Source of the DNA: Gammaproteobacteria bacterium
GTDB lineage: Bacteria; Pseudomonadota; Gammaproteobacteria; UBA6186; Azoamicaceae
Assembly (NCBI GenBank): GCA_013286785.1
Contig: JABDFC010000006.1
Span: 1 to 64,000, forward strand
Length of the DNA stretch: 64,000 nt
Reading direction: 5' to 3'
This document shows, one piece after another, positions 7,973-17,869 of the stretch (its first letter is position 1; each line of letters begins with the position of its first letter). A program made the translations under genes and the position numbers. Below the pieces are notes generated by a model, which was not told the origin of the DNA, did not search any database, and saw only the letters and a list, made by a program, of their open reading frames with translations.

Positions 7973-9367
7973 ATGATCCATAAACAGGGTGCCATTAATC
8001 CTGAACTTAAAGTTCCGCCCCATTCAGTGGAAGCTGAGCAAGCCGTGTTAGGCGGCTTAATGTTAGATAATAATGCTTGGGATCAAGTTGCTGAACGACT
8101 GAATGAGCATGATTTTTACCGCCTCGATCATCGAACGATTTTTCGTTCGATGTCAGATTTAGTCCTTCAATCTAAACCACTCGATATTATTACGGTTTCA
8201 GAAGCCTTAGAACGTTCCCGCGAACTAGAAATGGCGGGGGGGCTTTCTTATCTTGGGGGCTTGGCAAAAAATACACCCACTTCCGCTAATATAGCGGCGT
8301 ATGCCGACATCGTTCGTGAACGGGCTATCTTACGGCGATTGATTGAAGTGGGGGGCGAAATCATCGAGTCAGCCTTTGATCCCCATGGGCGCATGGCGGG
8401 TGAATTGTTGGACGATGCGGAACGTAAAGTCTTTGCCATTGCGGAACAAGGCAGTCAAAGTAATGCGGGTCCTGAAAGTATTGCCGAAGTCTTAACTCGG
8501 ACCGTGAGTCGAATCGATACGTTGTTTCATGCCCAATCGCCCATTACAGGGATTTCTTCTGGTTTTTCAGACTTTGATAAAATGACTTCTGGTTTACAGC
8601 CCTCCGATCTGGTGATTGTTGCGGGTCGTCCTTCTATGGGTAAAACGACATTTGCGATGAATATTGCCGAACATTCGGTGATGAAAGACGAAGGGGCTGT
8701 GCTAATTTTTAGTATGGAAATGCCAGCAGAATCTTTGGCCATGCGTATGTTGGCGTCTATGGGGCGTATTGAGCAGCAAAAGATCCGAACGGGCCAATTA
8801 GATGACGATGACTGGCCAAGATTAACTTCTGCAATCAGCATGATATCGTCTAAAAAATTACTCATTGATGACAGTGGTGCCTTAAGTCCTTTTGAGGTAA
8901 GAGCCAGAGCCAGACGTGCTGCCAGAACCTATGGTGGGTTGGGTTTAATTGTCATCGATTATCTACAGCTCATGCGAGTACCGGGTCATAACGAGCATCG
9001 CGCAGCAGAAATTTCGGAAATTTCTCGATCCTTAAAATCATTGGCCAGAGAATTAAATGTACCAGTCGTGGTGTTGTCACAGTTAAATCGCGGGTTAGAA
9101 CAACGACCTGAAAAACGACCGGTGATGTCAGATTTACGTGAATCGGGTGCCATCGAACAAGATGCCGATTTAATCGTATTCATTTATCGTGACGAAGTCT
9201 ATAACAAGGATTCTAACGACAAAGGGACGGCGGAGATTATTATTAGTAAGCAAAGAAATGGGCCAATTGGAACAGTGCGCTTAACTTTCTTAGGACAATA
9301 TTCTCGCTTTGAAAACTATTCTGCTGAACATCGTTCGATGGAAGGTTTTTATGGCTCGCGCGCTTAA
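7973..9367 (+). CDS. dnaB: replicative DNA helicase DnaB
   Basis: 464 residues. DnaB is the hexameric 5'-3' helicase at the replication fork. The N-terminal helical domain starts PPHSVEAEQAVLGGLMLD. The RecA-like domain has Walker A GRPSMGKTT near residue 218, Walker B LIVIDYLQLM, and downstream LSQLNRGLEQRPEKRPVMSD and LRESGAIEQDADLI. It lies after rplI and before alr, the usual gammaproteobacterial arrangement. No intein or truncation is seen. Confidence 0.97.
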   Translation: MIHKQGAINPELKVPPHSVEAEQAVLGGLMLDNNAWDQVAERLNEHDFYRLDHRTIFRSMSDLVLQSKPLDIITVSEALERSRELEMAGGLSYLGGLAKNTPTSANIAAYADIVRERAILRRLIEVGGEIIESAFDPHGRMAGELLDDAERKVFAIAEQGSQSNAGPESIAEVLTRTVSRIDTLFHAQSPITGISSGFSDFDKMTSGLQPSDLVIVAGRPSMGKTTFAMNIAEHSVMKDEGAVLIFSMEMPAESLAMRMLASMGRIEQQKIRTGQLDDDDWPRLTSAISMISSKKLLIDDSGALSPFEVRARARRAARTYGGLGLIVIDYLQLMRVPGHNEHRAAEISEISRSLKSLARELNVPVVVLSQLNRGLEQRPEKRPVMSDLRESGAIEQDADLIVFIYRDEVYNKDSNDKGTAEIIISKQRNGPIGTVRLTFLGQYSRFENYSAEHRSMEGFYGSRA

Positions 9368-10424
9368 AGCGTTTATCAATAGTTTTGCTCTACACCGTAA
9401 TCTAGTAAAGGTTCGCGAAATCACTCAAAACAAAAAAGTCCTCGCCATGATCAAAGCCAATGGTTATGGGCATGGTATTGTGAACGTAGCGAAGAGTTTA
9501 CAAGAAGCCGATGCTTTTGGGGTTGCTTGTATTGAAGAAGCCGTTGAATTACGAGAAGCAGGCATTCAGAATCGCATTGTTTTGATGGAAGGCTTTTTTG
9601 ACGCAGAGGCAGAACTGCCAGAAATTTTTCGGTTAAATTTAGAACCTGTGGTCCATCATGAAAGCCATATTGGGGCTTTAGCGTCGTGCGAAAATCCCTT
9701 GCGGATTTGGTTGAAGATCAATACGGGAATGAATCGCTTGGGTTTTCCTGTGGATCTGGTGCATCCCATCAGAGCTAAAATAGCTGAAAATCCGGCGTTA
9801 TCGATTGCAGGTTATCTCACGCATTTTGCGAAAGCAGATGAAGTGGATAATCCTTTTACGCAACGGCAAATTGAAAAGTTTGAGGCCACCATTCAACATC
9901 TGCCCGAAGAAAAAAGCTTAGCCAATTCCGCGGCCATCTTAGCGGTTAAAAATTCGCATGGGGATTGGGTTAGGCCAGGCATTATGTTATATGGCGTTTC
10001 TCCATTTCCAAAGCGCCATGGTGCATTAGAGGGGTTAATTCCCGTCATGTCTTTACGTTCGGCACTGATTGCCATTCAATCTTTGGCGAAAGGAGAGATT
10101 GTTGGTTACGGGGGGGATTTTGTTTGTCCTCACGCAATGAGAATAGGGGTGGTGGCGGTCGGCTATGGTGATGGCTATCCCCGCTTGGCGCCTACGGGGA
10201 CGCCCATCTTGGTCAACGGAAAGCGCACCGTTTTGGTGGGGAGAGTTTCCATGGATATGGTGGCGGTCGACTTAAACGCTCAACCCGAGGCCAAAGTGGG
10301 AGATATCGTCGAGCTGTGGGGTGAAAAACTTCCGGTCGAAACCGTTGCCGAGGCGATTGGAACCACTGCGTATGAGTTATTGACCGGCCTTTCGACACGG
10401 GTACCGCTTGAAATTATCGGTTAA
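9351..10424 (+). CDS. alr: alanine racemase (biosynthetic)
   Basis: 357 residues. It interconverts L- and D-alanine for peptidoglycan using PLP. The start is ATG 9351, 17 nt inside the end of dnaB, with GGAAGG upstream; the product then begins MARALKAFINSFALHRN as expected. PLP lysine K35 is in MIKANGYGHG, and the second base, tyrosine, is in VGYGDGYPR. VSMDMVAVDL and YELLTGLSTRVP complete the C-terminal barrel. Coupling to dnaB is inferred from the overlap. Confidence 0.95.
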   Translation: MARALKAFINSFALHRNLVKVREITQNKKVLAMIKANGYGHGIVNVAKSLQEADAFGVACIEEAVELREAGIQNRIVLMEGFFDAEAELPEIFRLNLEPVVHHESHIGALASCENPLRIWLKINTGMNRLGFPVDLVHPIRAKIAENPALSIAGYLTHFAKADEVDNPFTQRQIEKFEATIQHLPEEKSLANSAAILAVKNSHGDWVRPGIMLYGVSPFPKRHGALEGLIPVMSLRSALIAIQSLAKGEIVGYGGDFVCPHAMRIGVVAVGYGDGYPRLAPTGTPILVNGKRTVLVGRVSMDMVAVDLNAQPEAKVGDIVELWGEKLPVETVAEAIGTTAYELLTGLSTRVPLEIIG

Positions 10425-10478
10425 TGGTAGATCTTTTCTTGCATTAGAAAAAGAATCAAAATATATACAGGAATAACA

Positions 10479-10508
10479 CTTGAAGTTGATGAGGGGAAAC
10501 CCTATATT
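10479..10508 (+). promoter_or_regulatory. heat-shock (sigma-32) promoter of groESL
   Basis: CTTGAA at 10479-10484, a 15-nt spacer and CCCTATATT at 10500-10508 fit the RpoH consensus (CTTGAA then CCCCATNT). It sits upstream of groES, a standard RpoH target, and its -10 runs directly into the CIRCE operator. Confidence 0.75.
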
Positions 10509-10533
10509 AGCACTCTAAGAGTGTGAGTGCTAA
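10507..10533 (+). promoter_or_regulatory. CIRCE operator (HrcA binding site)
   Basis: TTAGCACTC at 10507-10515, nine spacer bases, and GAGTGCTAA at 10525-10533 form the exact CIRCE consensus. HrcA represses groESL through this element in many bacteria. Its position over the probable transcription start suggests repression by blocking the sigma-32-type promoter. hrcA itself is not in the window. Confidence 0.93.
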
Positions 10534-10592
10534 AAGACTGCTTATAAGTTATTTAACTTTAATTTTATGAATTGCGTTTAGGAGGAAAAAAA

Positions 10593-10886
10593 ATGAGCAA
10601 ACTCAATATTCGTCCCTTGCATGATCGGGTGATTATTCAGCGCTTAGAAGAGCGAACCACGGAGTCGGGTATTGTGATCCCTGAAACAGCAGGCGACAAA
10701 CCACAACGCGGAAAAGTAGTCGCAGTGGGTCCAGGTAAATATGATAACGGTGCTGTTCGTAAGCCCGATGTCAAAGTGGGTGACGAAGTCCTGTTTGGAA
10801 AATATTCAGGGACAGAAGTCAAGGTCAGTGGCCAGGATTTATTGGTCATGCGTGAAGAAGATATTATGGGTGTTGTAGAAGGCTAA
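10593..10886 (+). CDS. groES: co-chaperonin GroES
   Basis: 97 residues from ATG 10593, preceded by TAGGAGGA. It contains [15 protein letters not shown], the mobile loop [10 protein letters not shown] and [11 protein letters not shown], all standard for the heptameric lid of GroEL. It is the first gene of the groESL operon under the sigma-32/CIRCE region; groEL follows 25 nt later. Confidence 0.97.
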   Translation: MSKLNIRPLHDRVIIQRLEERTTESGIVIPETAGDKPQRGKVVAVGPGKYDNGAVRKPDVKVGDEVLFGKYSGTEVKVSGQDLLVMREEDIMGVVEG

Positions 10887-10911
10887 TTTAAATAGGTGAG
10901 GAGAAAATAAC

Positions 10912-12576
10912 ATGGCTGCAAAAGATCTCTATTTTGCTGAAAATGCGCGTCAGCGCTTGTTGAAAGGTGTCATTGCATTAGCAACCGCTGTTGAAGTAAC
11001 CCTTGGACCCCGTGGACGAAATGTCATTATCGAGAAGTCCTTTGGTGCTCCAACCATTACCAAAGATGGCGTTTCGGTTGCCAAAGAAATTGAATTTGAA
11101 GATAAGATTGCGAATATGGGCGCTCAGATGGTCAAAGAAGTGGCTTCCAAGACTTCTGATGACGCAGGGGATGGAACAACCACTGCAACTGTCTTAGCTA
11201 AAGTCATTGTGATCGAAGGTCACAAAGCGGTTGCTGCTGGGATGAACCCCATGGACTTAAAACGGGGTATGGACAAAGCAACTGCAACGGTTGTGGCAGA
11301 ACTGAAGAAGCTCTCTGTACCTTGCAAAGACAACAAAGCCATTGCGCAAGTGGGTACGATTTCTGCGAATTCTGATGAATCAATTGGTAATATCATTGCA
11401 GAAGCCATGAGCAAAGTTGGTAAAGAAGGCGTTATTACCGTTGAAGACGGCAATGGTTTAGATGACGAATTAGACGTCGTTGAAGGAATGCAGTTTGATC
11501 GCGGTTATATCTCACCTTACTTTGTAAACAATCAACAGAACATGAGCTGTGAATTGGAAAATCCCTATATATTATTAGTGGATAAGAAGATCAGCAGTAT
11601 TCGTGAATTGTTGCCGGTCTTAGAAGCTTCCGCTAAATCCGGTCGTGCGTTATTTATTATCGCAGAAGATGTCGAAGGCGAAGCATTAGCAACTTTAGTG
11701 GTGAATAATATTCGTGGCATTGTCAAAGTGTGTGCGGTTAAAGCGCCAGGCTTTGGGGATCGTCGTAAAGCGATGTTGCAAGATATTGCGATTTTGACGA
11801 ACGCTAAAGTGATTTCGGAAGAAATTGGTTTAAGTCTTGAATCTGCCAAATTGGAAGATTTAGGTACTGCGAAACGCATTGTTGTGACTAAAGAAAACAC
11901 AACCGTGATCGATGGTGGTGGTAAGAGCACTGAAATCGAAGTTCGTATTAAGCAGTTGCGTCAACAAGTCGAAGAAACTTCTTCTGATTACGATCGCGAA
12001 AAGTTACAAGAACGAATCGCTAAATTGTCTGGCGGTGTTGCAGTCATTAAAGTGGGTGCAGGTTCTGAAGTTGAGATGAAAGAAAAGAAAGCCCGAGTGG
12101 AAGATGCTCTTCATGCAACACGTGCAGCGGTTGAAGAAGGCGTTGTCCCTGGTGGTGGTGTGGCGCTTGTTAGAACCATTCCGATGGTGAAAAAACTAAA
12201 AGGCGACAATGAAGATCAAAATCATGGTATTGCGATCATCATTCGAGCTTTAGAAGCGCCTTTGCGTCAAATCGTGGCCAATGCGGGTGATGAACCAGCA
12301 GTTGTGATTGAGCGAGTAAAAGCTGAATCCGGCAATTTTGGTTATAACGCGGCGAACGGTGAATATGGAGACATGGTAAAGTTAGGTATCTTGGATCCAA
12401 CCAAGGTGACTCGTACTGCACTCCAGCAAGCAGCTTCTATTGCAGGCTTGTTAATCACTACAGAATGCACTATTTCCGAAGCTCCAAAATCTGAAAAAGA
12501 TGCTGCTGGCGCTGCTGGTGGTATGGGCGGAATGGGTGGCATGGGCGGTATGGGTGGAATGGGCGACATGATGTAA
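10912..12576 (+). CDS. groEL: chaperonin GroEL
   Basis: 554 residues. ATP-dependent folding chamber of the cytosol. Visible family landmarks are [31 protein letters not shown] (nucleotide site), [20 protein letters not shown] and the C-terminal GGM repeat tail. Second gene of the operon, followed at once by a strong terminator. Full length, with no changes noted. Confidence 0.98.
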   Translation: MAAKDLYFAENARQRLLKGVIALATAVEVTLGPRGRNVIIEKSFGAPTITKDGVSVAKEIEFEDKIANMGAQMVKEVASKTSDDAGDGTTTATVLAKVIVIEGHKAVAAGMNPMDLKRGMDKATATVVAELKKLSVPCKDNKAIAQVGTISANSDESIGNIIAEAMSKVGKEGVITVEDGNGLDDELDVVEGMQFDRGYISPYFVNNQQNMSCELENPYILLVDKKISSIRELLPVLEASAKSGRALFIIAEDVEGEALATLVVNNIRGIVKVCAVKAPGFGDRRKAMLQDIAILTNAKVISEEIGLSLESAKLEDLGTAKRIVVTKENTTVIDGGGKSTEIEVRIKQLRQQVEETSSDYDREKLQERIAKLSGGVAVIKVGAGSEVEMKEKKARVEDALHATRAAVEEGVVPGGGVALVRTIPMVKKLKGDNEDQNHGIAIIIRALEAPLRQIVANAGDEPAVVIERVKAESGNFGYNAANGEYGDMVKLGILDPTKVTRTALQQAASIAGLLITTECTISEAPKSEKDAAGAAGGMGGMGGMGGMGGMGDMM

Positions 12577-12608
12577 TATTGCCTGCCTCTATATTTTAAT
12601 GCTCCTGG

Positions 12609-12636
12609 AACCCCGCTTAGGCGGGGTTCTTTTTTA
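12609..12636 (+). terminator. rho-independent terminator of groESL
   Basis: AACCCCGC at 12609-12616, loop TTAG, GCGGGGTT at 12621-12628, then CTTTTTT. A perfect 8-bp GC-rich stem with a T run, 32 nt after the groEL stop. Confidence 0.92.
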
Positions 12637-12710
12637 TGGGGGTATAAGAAGTGGTATCATAATGCGGTAGAAATCAACACGGCTGGTCGAATGGGTAGCA
12701 AGGAGGAAGG

Positions 12711-15700
12711 GTGTTAACTGATCAACGGGCCTCTAACAGGGGAGAACCGGAAGAAGATGCGGCACAACCTTTAGCAACTGGAAACAGTGACGAGCGTGAT
12801 GAGGAAGAAAGCCATACAGAAGGTGACCGCGCTGTCCTGTCCCCAACGACTGCTATTGATGATCCCCTGAAATGGTTAATTTCAACGATTCCAGGTGGGA
12901 TGCTAAAAACTGCCCAGACTGTTCTCAAACGAATTGATCCAAACAATCGAGAATTAGGCGATGCCTTAGTTTTAGCCATTGAGTCTGGCAGAGGCAAAAT
13001 CGTGCGTGATTTGGCCGCTTGCGAGGGAGCCGCTCATAAATTGCCTACGGCATTATGTTTATTGCAAACGCCGCCGTCTGAATTTGATAAACCTTGGCGC
13101 GGCACGGATAGACACACTACCTATGAAGAATTAGCTGGGCAATTAGCCTGCAGAACAGCATTATCCTTAGATCAGGAAGGTGCTTCAGATTTGCAGACGG
13201 CGATTGAGTTCATGATCAAAAAATGGGAACTGCACGCCTTTCTTTTATTGCAAAACCAGGTGATTTTAGATTTAGTCAATCGTGCGCAGTTATTAGTGGT
13301 GGCAACCAGTTTATTGGTTAAGAATGCCGCGGTTGCCAATTTATTGATAGGAAAAGGTGTGTCTAACCTTCTTCCCGTCTTAAAAATACTGCAAGGCTAT
13401 GCGACATTGCAGCGCTATGGCTGGAATGAACCTGGGTATGAAGGGGTTCGCGCCAGTTTGATCGCTGCAATTGCGGCTAAGCCGGGTAATATTTCAACAC
13501 AGGATAGGGCAGTTTTGATAACTGTCATAGAAAACATCATCAAAAGCCCTGAAGGGCAAAGAGCCGCTGAATTACGCCAATTGCTGATGAATAATGCTGA
13601 AATTGCGGGGTTACCGGAATTGCCGCAGTTTTTAATGTTGGCTTTGCAACATTGGAATGGTAAAGTGGCACAATCTTTAGCGATGACGGGGATGCGCGGA
13701 TTGGTTGGAGCGCTTCGTTGGCTGCAAAATCATTACTCCTCTTTTGGTATAGCCGTTCAAAATTATGTCATGAGCACTTGGACGACCAGCGGTTGGCTTG
13801 AAACGTATCAATGCATTGCGGCTGTTTTGGCGAGAAATTGGTCAGCCGTTCCTGCAGAGTTTGATAGAAATACGCTAACGGGTCGAAATGTCGTCGAACG
13901 CACGATCACACTTGAAGCCCAAGAGGCCACAGATTTGTTATTCGCTTTACGGTATATGATCGACCGAGGTGAACCTGAAGCCTTAGTGATTCTAGGAGGG
14001 GGTGAAGGTTCTGCTGTCAAACGATTCACGTCAGATCAGTTAAGTGCTGAGTTAAATAATGCCATGGACAAGGGGAATGGCGATGCTGCCATTGCCTTGA
14101 TTAGGGCGGGAGCTAATGGAATTGTTGGACATCTTCGACGGTTGATCACGAATTTTGTTCAGGCAGTTTGGGCGTCTCAAAGTTACCCGACAGTATTGCA
14201 AGTATTTTTAGATGCTTTAGTGCCTCGGGATAGCCAATTGTCAGAGGAATTAGAGGAGCAGCCTACTTTAATCGGGCTTTTAACGGGACTGGTCGAGGCT
14301 AGCGAAAAAGCAGCAGTCTCACAATTTATTTCGCATGAGGGAGTAAAGCAGCGGTTAAGTTTGGATGAACGCTTGCAATTATTTCGAGCAGCATTGGTTT
14401 CTAATCAAGCAGAAATTGTGCAGCAGTTGTTACAAGGGCAATCATTTGAATGTCAGTGCCGAGCCCTTAAAATTGCTCACGCAGAATATGTTCGTTCGAT
14501 GGCCGAGACAGGTATGTTGCACGAATCAGTCATGCGTGATTTATGCCTAAAGTTAATCCATGAAATACTCAAGGGTCCTAATTTATTTAGCGGTCTTAAA
14601 GTGGAGGAACAGCTGCTGCTACGAGAAGTTTTAGAACTGCTCATGAGCCTGGATGTAGTAGATACGTTATCGATATTAAAGTCTGGGCCGGAGCCTGCAG
14701 TTCAGCATATGAGCCCTGCCAATCGAAGTTTATTATTACGACACTCATTAGTAAAAAGGGCAGGCACAGAGGCTTTAGCATTAATTGCAGCAGGTTCAGA
14801 AGGCTCAAACGATCATTTAGTGTATTTGGTGTCAGAGACAAAAGAACGTGAATGGCAAAGTGCCGGCTATTCTGAGGTTCGCGATGCGTTATTGGGAATT
14901 CTACAGCCAAACGATGAACTAAGCCCAGAGCTCAATGATCAGCAGAAATTCTTGAAACTGTTAGAAGCGCTGATTCGGGGTAAGGAAAAAGAGGGGTTTT
15001 TTCACTTTATTTCTCGTCGCAGTACGCATTCTAGGTTGAAGCCAGAGGAAAGAATCGGATTAATTCGAGTTGCTTTTGAAGTGGCCCAGCCTGAAATGGT
15101 GACCGGATTGCTTGCTGGACAACCCATAGGTTTATATTTAAGAGTTTTGGTGATTGCTCAAGTTGATTTTGGTTTCAGGAAGGATTCTGCGAAATTAATT
15201 CTGTATCGAGACTTCTATGATGATTTGATCCGGATGTCTCTCGAAAACGAAGTGGCATACAGAGATTATCTCCCAGAAGACGAGCCTTTTCTGACGAAAG
15301 CAGTTGTCTGTTTGGTCGGAGATAAAGATCCTAAAGCTTTATTATTTCTCTCTCAAGAACACATTTATAGCAGATTCAATTTTGAATGGATACTCCGTGC
15401 GGCTGCTTTAATGCTAAATGGCAAAGTGGTTGAAATAATCTTAGGGGAAACAAATGGTACGGCCCTTCTATTGAGACCCGCGAAATTTTCGGAAAAAATT
15501 AGCCTTGGTTGTTTAATAGAAATTTGCATACTGGTTCAAGCTATGTTGTTGCAAAAACCAGATCCCACAAATAATTTGGATGTTGATTCAATAAAAGGTC
15601 AGGCACTGGGTATTTATCAAACAATACTCGCTGGTTTATTTCGGGTCATTTCTCAACAGGGAGCCTCGTTTTTTTCAGGTGGAGAGGCAGCAACCAACAA

Positions 15701-16661
15701 ATCTACTTATATAAGCTTGCTAGAGCAATCGGTGCGATTAAATGAGAGTGAAAATTTAAGCAAGCTGTTAAATGTGGTTGGTTTTTTACAACCAGCTGAT
15801 ATAGAACATTTTCTGAACATTGCATTAACTTTTAGTGAATTAAATGCCGCAGCGGTATTGAGGAAGAGAGTCCCTCACAGAACAATCGATGTTTTGCTTG
15901 CCATACAGGTGGTTTCTGGCAAAAAACAAAGCCCGACAGATTCGATTTGCGCTCAATATCGTGTATTACTGCAACAAATTTCGTCCGTTTTACAGTTCTT
16001 ACCGAAGGATGAGCAGAGTGTTCGGCGGTTGTGTGATGTTTTGAGGTTTGTGGCAGAACACGAACCAGAGAAAGAAGCCGATTTATTTTCATTGTTTGCA
16101 ATAAATGAATTGCATACTTATTTGGGGCAGATGATCAATGCATTAGTGCAGGAGATAAAACAATTAGGGAATGATCAGTTGACGGTTAAATTGGTGGCTC
16201 GAGTCTCTGAATCAGTTTTGTCTTCAGATAATCAAACCATTTTGCGAAAGATTTTTAGAAAAGCGGCAAGAAGGGATGATGAAGCGTTAATGCTATGTTG
16301 TCTTCAATCAATAGATGATTTTACACGCTTAGGTTTAACCGAAAAAGGAGATAACTCTCCACTGGTAATAGCTGTGGCGCATAATGCGGTTAAAGTTACT
16401 ACCCTGTTATTAACCGAAGGTGCTTTTTTGGGGCAGGATTTTGAGGCTGCATGGGTAAAGGAACAAGAAAAGACTGGAAAAGGGCTAATAGGCACAGTGC
16501 TCTCTTGGAGTGCACCCAGTTTGCCTGATGATCTGAGGCAGAAGTTAAAGGCAAAAGCCGCAGCTTTAATTAACACCATCCAGCTTGATGGGTTGTCGGA
16601 TGATGACGGGGAGGCCGACCTTACAGATGCTCATCGGGCAAAAATGGATCATGCGACTTAG
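12711..16661 (+). CDS. large helical-repeat protein of unknown function (possible effector)
   Basis: 1316 residues from GTG 12711 with AAGGAGGAAGG just upstream. No signal peptide or membrane segment is seen. An acidic, disordered N-terminus (1-45) is followed by alpha-helical, leucine-rich sequence. Internal repeats are visible: segments starting near residues 215, 327, 467 and 695 align (for example GANGIVGHLRRLI with GMRGLVGALRWLQ), and the 467-600 and 695-825 blocks are a clear duplicated pair (LSLDERLQLFRAALVSNQ against LKPEERIGLIRVAFEVAQ). A weak ankyrin-like unit lies near 1213-1238. The repeats and size suggest a protein-binding scaffold; an effector role is a guess. Convergent with coq7, overlapping by 4 nt. 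Confidence 0.75.
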   Translation: MLTDQRASNRGEPEEDAAQPLATGNSDERDEEESHTEGDRAVLSPTTAIDDPLKWLISTIPGGMLKTAQTVLKRIDPNNRELGDALVLAIESGRGKIVRDLAACEGAAHKLPTALCLLQTPPSEFDKPWRGTDRHTTYEELAGQLACRTALSLDQEGASDLQTAIEFMIKKWELHAFLLLQNQVILDLVNRAQLLVVATSLLVKNAAVANLLIGKGVSNLLPVLKILQGYATLQRYGWNEPGYEGVRASLIAAIAAKPGNISTQDRAVLITVIENIIKSPEGQRAAELRQLLMNNAEIAGLPELPQFLMLALQHWNGKVAQSLAMTGMRGLVGALRWLQNHYSSFGIAVQNYVMSTWTTSGWLETYQCIAAVLARNWSAVPAEFDRNTLTGRNVVERTITLEAQEATDLLFALRYMIDRGEPEALVILGGGEGSAVKRFTSDQLSAELNNAMDKGNGDAAIALIRAGANGIVGHLRRLITNFVQAVWASQSYPTVLQVFLDALVPRDSQLSEELEEQPTLIGLLTGLVEASEKAAVSQFISHEGVKQRLSLDERLQLFRAALVSNQAEIVQQLLQGQSFECQCRALKIAHAEYVRSMAETGMLHESVMRDLCLKLIHEILKGPNLFSGLKVEEQLLLREVLELLMSLDVVDTLSILKSGPEPAVQHMSPANRSLLLRHSLVKRAGTEALALIAAGSEGSNDHLVYLVSETKEREWQSAGYSEVRDALLGILQPNDELSPELNDQQKFLKLLEALIRGKEKEGFFHFISRRSTHSRLKPEERIGLIRVAFEVAQPEMVTGLLAGQPIGLYLRVLVIAQVDFGFRKDSAKLILYRDFYDDLIRMSLENEVAYRDYLPEDEPFLTKAVVCLVGDKDPKALLFLSQEHIYSRFNFEWILRAAALMLNGKVVEIILGETNGTALLLRPAKFSEKISLGCLIEICILVQAMLLQKPDPTNNLDVDSIKGQALGIYQTILAGLFRVISQQGASFFSGGEAATNKSTYISLLEQSVRLNESENLSKLLNVVGFLQPADIEHFLNIALTFSELNAAAVLRKRVPHRTIDVLLAIQVVSGKKQSPTDSICAQYRVLLQQISSVLQFLPKDEQSVRRLCDVLRFVAEHEPEKEADLFSLFAINELHTYLGQMINALVQEIKQLGNDQLTVKLVARVSESVLSSDNQTILRKIFRKAARRDDEALMLCCLQSIDDFTRLGLTEKGDNSPLVIAVAHNAVKVTTLLLTEGAFLGQDFEAAWVKEQEKTGKGLIGTVLSWSAPSLPDDLRQKLKAKAAALINTIQLDGLSDDDGEADLTDAHRAKMDHAT

Positions 16662-17308
16662 AAATAATAAGCAGTTGTCGTCATGATTTTAGCCATTCCT
16701 GCCATTCCTTTTTGAACAGGGGTAGGTAATGGAATGCCACCCAGTTCCCTGGCATTATCGGCGTGTTTGGCTTCGTCCTCTTTCATGCGCTGCAAAATCC
16801 ATTTACTTTCGTGATCTAAGGGAGAAATTTTGCTTAAATGTGACTCTAAGTGTTCCGACACTTGTTTTTCTGTTTCTGCCATAAAGCCCAAACTGATCTT
16901 ATCTCCGAACAACCCTGCAACGACTCCAATGGTGAATGAGCCGATAGCCCACACGGGATTCAAATAACTTTTGCGTGAACCCAGTGCCTGAATTCGATCG
17001 CTGCACCATTCCAAATGAACTTGTTCTTCATTGGCCGCATGGTAAAGTTGTTCAGCTAAATCGTGATTGCGTGCGACCAAGGCTTGACCGAGGTATAAGG
17101 CTTGAGCCGACACTTCGCCGCAGTGATTCACGCGCATTAAAGCGCCAGAATGCGCTTTCTCACTGGGGGACAAGAGAATATCCGCCTCGATGCCATTGGA
17201 CTCAACCAAAGTCATTTCGGAGGATTCATTCGGTGCGGAGGAGGGGATGGCCTGAATAATTTTATTGACCCGGCCAATCAACCTATCAAACGCTGTATAT
17301 TGCCTCAT
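16658..17308 (-). CDS. coq7: 2-polyprenyl-3-methyl-6-methoxy-1,4-benzoquinone monooxygenase Coq7
   Basis: 216 residues. A di-iron hydroxylase that performs the last hydroxylation of ubiquinone synthesis at the inner membrane. The ferritin-like iron ligands appear as LMRVNHCGEVSAQALY, NEEQVHLEWC, ETEKQVSEHLESHL and KEDEAKHADNA. The start at 17308 (MRQYTAFDRLIGRVNK) matches the family and overlaps the upstream coiled-coil gene by 23 nt; the reading frame extends further upstream without family support. Confidence 0.93.
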   Translation of the reverse strand: MRQYTAFDRLIGRVNKIIQAIPSSAPNESSEMTLVESNGIEADILLSPSEKAHSGALMRVNHCGEVSAQALYLGQALVARNHDLAEQLYHAANEEQVHLEWCSDRIQALGSRKSYLNPVWAIGSFTIGVVAGLFGDKISLGFMAETEKQVSEHLESHLSKISPLDHESKWILQRMKEDEAKHADNARELGGIPLPTPVQKGMAGMAKIMTTTAYYF

Positions 17309-17561
17309 TTTCTTCGGCTTCAAAATCCTCTGTGGAATGTGACTCCGTTTTATCGGACCCAGGAGTGACGTTATCAAGTTTGTTTAGCAAGGTAGTGAGT
17401 CCTTGCTCCCATTGGACCTGACGACCTTTTAAAGTGGAATTTTCTTCGCTTAATAGGGTATTTTTTTCCTCTAGCTCTTCGACTTGTAGGCGTAAAATCT
17501 CAATGGTTTCAATAACCTCATCTAATTTGGTTTCCAATTTCTCTAATAGTCGATTAGACAT
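17286..17561 (-). CDS. ZapB-like coiled-coil protein (TIGR02449-type)
   Basis: 91 residues beginning MSNRLLEKLETKLDEVIE, then heptad-rich IEILRLQVEELEEKNTLLSEEN up to about residue 48, and an acidic tail. This fits the small TIGR02449/ZapB-type coiled-coil family of gammaproteobacteria, linked to cell division in relatives. Family naming is from recalled sequence patterns. It is co-directional with coq7 and overlaps its start. A GGAGAT ribosome site precedes the ATG. Confidence 0.7.
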   Translation of the reverse strand: MSNRLLEKLETKLDEVIETIEILRLQVEELEEKNTLLSEENSTLKGRQVQWEQGLTTLLNKLDNVTPGSDKTESHSTEDFEAEENEAIYSV

Positions 17562-17631
17562 GCTCGGGATCTCCTCTTAAACTTTAATTAACATTGTAAA
17601 CCACAATCTCAAAGCTGGGTAGGAGAAGACA

Positions 17632-17847
17632 ATTAACGACAAATCCAAACCGAATTTTTGGCAGGTTTTGATCAGTGTGTTAGGGGCATTTTTTGGGGTG
17701 CAAAGCAGTGTCGTGCGGGAACGCGACTTTCAACACGGACAGCCTTGGTGGGTCTATGCCATTACAGCGGTCTGCCTTACGGCATTACTCGTGCTTTTTT
17801 TAGTGTGGTTAGCTAAAGTTGTCGTCTGGAAAAATTTAGCCAATTAA
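17632..17847 (+). CDS. DUF2970 family membrane protein with apparent ATT start
   Basis: 71 residues. The frame opens after a TAG and has no ATG, GTG or TTG at a sensible place. An ATT at 17632 sits 6-7 nt after GGAGAAG, and starting there gives NDKSKPNFWQVLISVLGAFF as residues 2-21, matching the DUF2970 N-terminus. The rest has FGVQSSVVRERDFQHG and one transmembrane helix near residues 43-62. Function unknown. It lies divergent from the ZapB-like gene and convergent with rpoS. Confidence 0.75.
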   Translation: MNDKSKPNFWQVLISVLGAFFGVQSSVVRERDFQHGQPWWVYAITAVCLTALLVLFLVWLAKVVVWKNLAN

Positions 17848-17869
17848 CTCTAAAAATTGACGATTAGCC

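Noticed and set aside
12609-12710. Small gene between groEL and the 1316-residue gene
   Set aside because: The space holds the terminator and the ribosome site of the next gene only.
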